Below the pieces are notes generated by a model, which was not told the origin of the DNA, ran no database searches, and was given only the letters and a program-made list of their open reading frames with translations. Shown piece after piece: positions 60,723 to 64,000 of a stretch of DNA of 64,000 bases (the first letter of the stretch is position 1; every line of letters begins with the position of its first letter). Location of the stretch: positions 1 to 64,000 of the forward strand of contig NZ_VCRA01000012.1 in NCBI RefSeq assembly GCF_005938385.1, read 5' to 3'. The stretch is from Paenibacillus mesophilus. GTDB taxonomy: Bacteria > Bacillota > Bacilli > Paenibacillales > NBRC-103111. The translations under genes and the position numbers were made by a program.

Positions 60723-61433
60723 TTAGCTGCCGAGCGGATTCCAGGGTCCGGTTTGCGCCCCTTTCCACTCCGAGCCGTCCTCCCAAATTTCTTTTTTCCA
60801 GATCGGGACGATTTGCTTCAGCCTTTCGATCGCATACCGGCTCGCCTCGTAACAGTCGGCACGGTGCGGAGTCGATACGGCGATGACGACACTCGTCTCG
60901 CCGACCGGAACGGCTCCGATCCGGTGCGAGATCGCGCACCGGGCACCCGGCCAGCGGGCGCCGATTTCTTCCGAAATTTGCTCCAGCGTCTTGAGCGCCA
61001 TCGGGACGTAAGCTTCGTACTCAAGCAGGACGGTACGCTGTCCGAATGTAGTCCGGCGCGTCGTCCCTACGAAGGCGATCGTGGCGCCGTGATCGTCGTC
61101 CGCCACCTTGGCGCATACTTCGTCGACCGATAGCGGCTCGGTCGTGATGCGATGCAGGACGGTAGAGTCGGCCGCCGATCCTTGTCCGCCGGAAACCGGA
61201 GGGATGAGCGCGATCTCATCCGACGGGGCAAGCGGCTCGTCGTCTTGAGCATAAGCCTGATTTTTCGCGATAAAGGAAGAACGGATCAGCGCGGCGGCGT
61301 CCGGTTGCGATGCAATCAGACGCTCCTTCAAAGCTGCGCCGGTTGCGGGACCGGCGTCGAGCGTCACGGTTATTTCGGACGTTCCGAGCTTGTCCGACAA
61401 CCCCGCGAACAGTCTTACTGTAAGCTGTATCAA
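60723..61433 (-). CDS. MoaD-MoaE fusion, molybdopterin synthase
   Basis: The product has 236 residues from TTG 61433, with CACCTCCC (GGGAGGTG on the minus strand) seven bases away. Residues 1-~85 are a ubiquitin-like MoaD (TVRLFAGLSDKLG) ending IPPVSGG. Without a stop it continues into MoaE: GATIAFVGTTRRTTFG, YEAYVPMALKTLEQI, HRIGAVPVGETSVVIAV and IWKKEIWEDGSEW, with the catalytic lysines. MoaD needs a free C-terminal Gly-Gly for thiocarboxylation, so cleavage after SGG is likely, as reported for the MoaX fusion of mycobacteria. The longer frame to 61604 is not used. Confidence 0.9.
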   Translation of the reverse strand: MIQLTVRLFAGLSDKLGTSEITVTLDAGPATGAALKERLIASQPDAAALIRSSFIAKNQAYAQDDEPLAPSDEIALIPPVSGGQGSAADSTVLHRITTEPLSVDEVCAKVADDDHGATIAFVGTTRRTTFGQRTVLLEYEAYVPMALKTLEQISEEIGARWPGARCAISHRIGAVPVGETSVVIAVSTPHRADCYEASRYAIERLKQIVPIWKKEIWEDGSEWKGAQTGPWNPLGS

Positions 61434-61602
61434 TGGTTGACACCTCCCGTGCGGTTCAATCGTCTTTAGTAGTGTACCACTTTCCTTGCATGTCCGGCAA
61501 AAAAATGCATAGAATGAGGGAGATCTATACCCCATGCAGGAACTATTGCAGGCAAAATCGAATGTTACTAGATGACCACGCGGAAGGAGCGGACGTACGA
61601 GC

Positions 61603-63033
61603 ATGGACGAACGGAAACTTGTTCTTCTTCATACGAACGATATACATAGCCACTTCGAGCGGATGCCCCGCATCGGAGAAGCGCTTCGGCAGCTGAGGAG
61701 CAAGCATGCGGCATGCAATCCGATCGTCATCGATTGCGGCGACCATATGGACCGGATGCGTCCCGAGACGGAAGGGAGCGGCGGCCTCGCCAATATCGCC
61801 GTGATGAACGAAACCGGGTACGATATGATCGTGCCGGGCAACAACGAAGGGCTGACGATGACTCCGGATAAGCTTGCCCTCGCTTACGGGGAGCGGCAAG
61901 GCTACTCGGTCGTTTGTGCCAATCTGCTCGATGCGAGTACGGGGGAGCCGCCTCACTGGATGGAGCCTTACCGGATATTCGAGAGGGACGGGCTTCGCGT
62001 CGGCGTAATCGGGCTGACGGCCTATTACCCCGATTTCTACTCGCTGCTCGGCTGGCAAATTCTCGACCCGATCGAGACGGCGGGCCGGCTGACGGAGCTG
62101 CTTCGTCCTCAGGTCGAAGTACTCGTCGTCGTCTCCCACTTGGGCATCACGCAGGATAAGGCGATGGCCGAGCGAATCGCGGGCATCGATCTGATTATCG
62201 GCAGCCATACCCATCATCTGCTGGAGGAGCCGCTCCTGCATGAAGGAACGTATATAGCGGCGGCCGGCTGCTACGGACGGTATGTCGGGGAATTGGATTT
62301 CCGGTACGATACGGATAGCGGGTCGCTGCGGCTGCACAGCGGGGCATGTCTGGATACGGACGGCTTCCCGCCTTCTCCCGAACTTGCGGCTTTGATCCGC
62401 GAGGAAGAACAGGCAAGCCGCGAGCGGCTCGGGCACTCCGTGGCCATGCTGGCCGAACCGATTGCAATCGACTGGAGCGCGGAGTCCGGGCTCGGCAATT
62501 TGCTCGCATCCGGAATTCGCCGGTGGACGGATGCGGAGATCGGCATCGTGAACGCGGGACAAATTTTGCAAGGCCTGGAAGCGGGCGCGGTTACGAAATA
62601 CAGGCTGCTGGAAATATGTCCGCCCCCGATCAATCCGTGCCTGGTCCGGCTGCGCGGGGAAGAGATCAGGGTGGCGCTGGAAGAGGCGCTGCTGGAGGAT
62701 TTCACCGGCAAAGCGATCAAAGGCTTCGGGTTTCGCGGCAAAGTGCTCGGTACGCTGTGCTTGTCCGGCGTTCGGGTGGAGTACGCCGCCGATGCGGATC
62801 CGTACCGCAAAATCCGCTCCATCGAAATTAACGGCGAGCGGCTGGAGCCGGATCGGGTATATAACGTCGGGACGATCGACATGTTCACGTTCGGCATCGG
62901 TTATTTGTCGCTCGGCCGCGGGGAAACGGTCGCCTACTATTTGCCCGAGTTTATCCGGGACGTGCTGGAGAAGCAGCTTGGCGACATAGAGGAGATCCGC
63001 TTAAGCTCGGTGCCCCGCTGGTATTCGGTGTGA
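61603..63033 (+). CDS. yunD: YunD-like metallophosphoesterase / 5'-nucleotidase family
   Basis: The product has 476 residues. LLHTNDIHSHFE and VIDCGDHMDR are metal-binding motifs, followed by VPGNNEGLT (where most relatives have GNHE), VVSHLGI and IGSHTHHL. The C-terminal ~200 residues are the 5'-nucleotidase C-domain. There is no signal peptide, so it is cytoplasmic like YunD and unlike secreted UshA-type enzymes. GAAGGAG precedes ATG. Confidence 0.9.
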   Translation: MDERKLVLLHTNDIHSHFERMPRIGEALRQLRSKHAACNPIVIDCGDHMDRMRPETEGSGGLANIAVMNETGYDMIVPGNNEGLTMTPDKLALAYGERQGYSVVCANLLDASTGEPPHWMEPYRIFERDGLRVGVIGLTAYYPDFYSLLGWQILDPIETAGRLTELLRPQVEVLVVVSHLGITQDKAMAERIAGIDLIIGSHTHHLLEEPLLHEGTYIAAAGCYGRYVGELDFRYDTDSGSLRLHSGACLDTDGFPPSPELAALIREEEQASRERLGHSVAMLAEPIAIDWSAESGLGNLLASGIRRWTDAEIGIVNAGQILQGLEAGAVTKYRLLEICPPPINPCLVRLRGEEIRVALEEALLEDFTGKAIKGFGFRGKVLGTLCLSGVRVEYAADADPYRKIRSIEINGERLEPDRVYNVGTIDMFTFGIGYLSLGRGETVAYYLPEFIRDVLEKQLGDIEEIRLSSVPRWYSV

Positions 63034-63070
63034 TATTCGGACTATTACGCACAATTGGGAGGAACGATTC

Positions 63071-63880
63071 GTGTTCGATTTATGGGTTGCGGTTATTATC
63101 GGCATTGTGGAAGGGCTAACGGAATTTTTGCCCGTTTCGTCGACGGGCCATATGATTTTGGTCGGACACTGGATCGGATTTACGGGAGAGAAGGCCGACA
63201 CGTTCGAGGTCGTCATCCAGCTCGGCGCGATTTTGGCCGTTGCGGTCATCTATTGGAGACGCGTGCTGCGGCTGTTCGGCATGAAAGACCGGGAAGCGCG
63301 CTCCAAGCCCCGGCGGATCAATTTGCTTCATATCGCGCTGGCGATCGTTCCGGCTCTGGGGCTCGCCTTCGTCCTGCGCGACTATGTCAAGCTGCTGTTC
63401 ATGCCGGAGACGGTCGTCATCGGTCTCGTTGCAGGCGGGATCTTTATGATTATCGGGGAGAAGCAGCAGCCGCGCATTACGGCGAACGACATGGATGAAC
63501 TGACGTACCGTCAGGCGCTGTTCGTCGGCATCGCCCAATGCTTGTCGCTATGGCCGGGCTTCTCCCGTTCCGGCTCTACGATTGCGGCGGGGATGCTCGC
63601 TGGCGCAAGCAGGGCCGCAGCCGCAGACTTTACTTTTCTGATCGCGATCCCGGTCATGTGCGCGGCTACCGGGTACGAGCTGTTGAAAAGCTTCGGGTCT
63701 ATGACGGCCGACGACCTCGGCTTTCTTGCCGTCGGGTTTATCGTCTCGTTCGTCGTCGCTCTCGTAGCGGTCGTTACGTTCATCAAGCTCGTAGGGAAGC
63801 TGAAGCTTACGTATTTCTCCTATTACCGCTTTGTGCTTGCGGCGGTAGTGCTCATTTATATGTATACGGTCGGTTTTTAA
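63071..63880 (+). CDS. uppP: Undecaprenyl-diphosphatase (UppP/BacA)
   Basis: This 269-residue integral membrane phosphatase recycles undecaprenyl diphosphate to the monophosphate carrier used for both peptidoglycan and EPS. EGLTEFLPVSSTGHM (~14-28) and PGFSRSGSTIAAGML (~165) are the two catalytic blocks. There are about seven or eight transmembrane segments. The start is GTG 63071 with GGAGGA; it lies 37 bp after yunD. The bases after its stop (63881-64000) show no gene. Confidence 0.95.
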   Translation: MFDLWVAVIIGIVEGLTEFLPVSSTGHMILVGHWIGFTGEKADTFEVVIQLGAILAVAVIYWRRVLRLFGMKDREARSKPRRINLLHIALAIVPALGLAFVLRDYVKLLFMPETVVIGLVAGGIFMIIGEKQQPRITANDMDELTYRQALFVGIAQCLSLWPGFSRSGSTIAAGMLAGASRAAAADFTFLIAIPVMCAATGYELLKSFGSMTADDLGFLAVGFIVSFVVALVAVVTFIKLVGKLKLTYFSYYRFVLAAVVLIYMYTVGF

Positions 63881-64000
63881 AAGGGGATAGGTCTAAAGTT
63901 CTTGCCGCTCTTTATCGTTGTCCGTTTCTGTCGAAAACTGATGTTTTTTGTTGCTCTTTTTTGGTTTATCTTATACAGTTATAGTAACGGAACTAGAATT

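Overview
The window looks like chromosome of a Gram-positive, endospore-type Firmicute, most likely Paenibacillaceae (Paenibacillus/Cohnella-like). This rests on consensus AAGGAGG-type ribosome sites with many GTG/TTG starts, sigma-A promoters, and a gene set of YunC, YunD, DUF423, DUF1802, sufCDSB, mtnKA, a MoaD-MoaE fusion and a B. subtilis eps-like polysaccharide locus. I saw no tRNA, rRNA, CRISPR array, transposase or phage structural gene.

Layout. 1-980 is non-coding and full of hairpins and repeats. 981-8772 holds a large HAD protein, recQ and a three-gene set (unknown protein, Gfo/Idh/MocA dehydrogenase, TIM-barrel isomerase). 8909-9115 is a small basic protein. 9558-11402 is a peroxide-defence operon (thioredoxin-reductase-like flavoprotein, glutaredoxin-like protein, 2-Cys peroxiredoxin) behind a perfect Per box. 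11645-15113 holds assorted conserved genes. 15271-22814 encodes an acetyltransferase, two large secreted surface proteins and a beta-helix protein. 23031-50018 is the exopolysaccharide (EPS) locus and its regulators. 50082-64000 holds mtnKA, dps, a DUF1802 gene, sufCDSB, an NlpC/P60 lipoprotein, moaD-moaE, yunD and uppP.

The EPS locus encodes a Wzx/Wzy pathway. It has a PilZ protein, Wzz-type co-polymerase, tyrosine-kinase-like ATPase, flippase, polymerase, four GT4-like glycosyltransferases and a priming phosphoglycosyl transferase. Nucleotide-sugar genes point to UDP-diNAc-bacillosamine (PglF/E/D-type), UDP-N-acetyl-L-fucosamine (CapE/F/G), a UDP-N-acetylhexosaminuronate (WecC-type) and UDP-glucose (GalU). 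Decoration genes (MBOAT plus SGNH partner, acyltransferase-3, formyltransferase, FemAB/GNAT-like protein) close the locus.

The most interesting signal is regulatory. A 15-bp palindrome, GATAC-N5-GTATC, occurs about 13 times, always between genes: beside an XRE/SinR-like repressor gene, at the EPS promoter, between the two large secreted-protein genes, before the WecC-type gene, and at the promoters of two tiny genes (54 and 58 aa). At three promoters it fills the 17-bp spacer between -35 and -10. The two small proteins resemble each other without gaps and resemble the C-terminal hook of the repressor, suggesting a SinR/SinI-like repressor/anti-repressor circuit built on a phage-Xre-like operator. 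A second signal is a set of non-coding repeats, including a four-hairpin element present twice with almost identical spacing.
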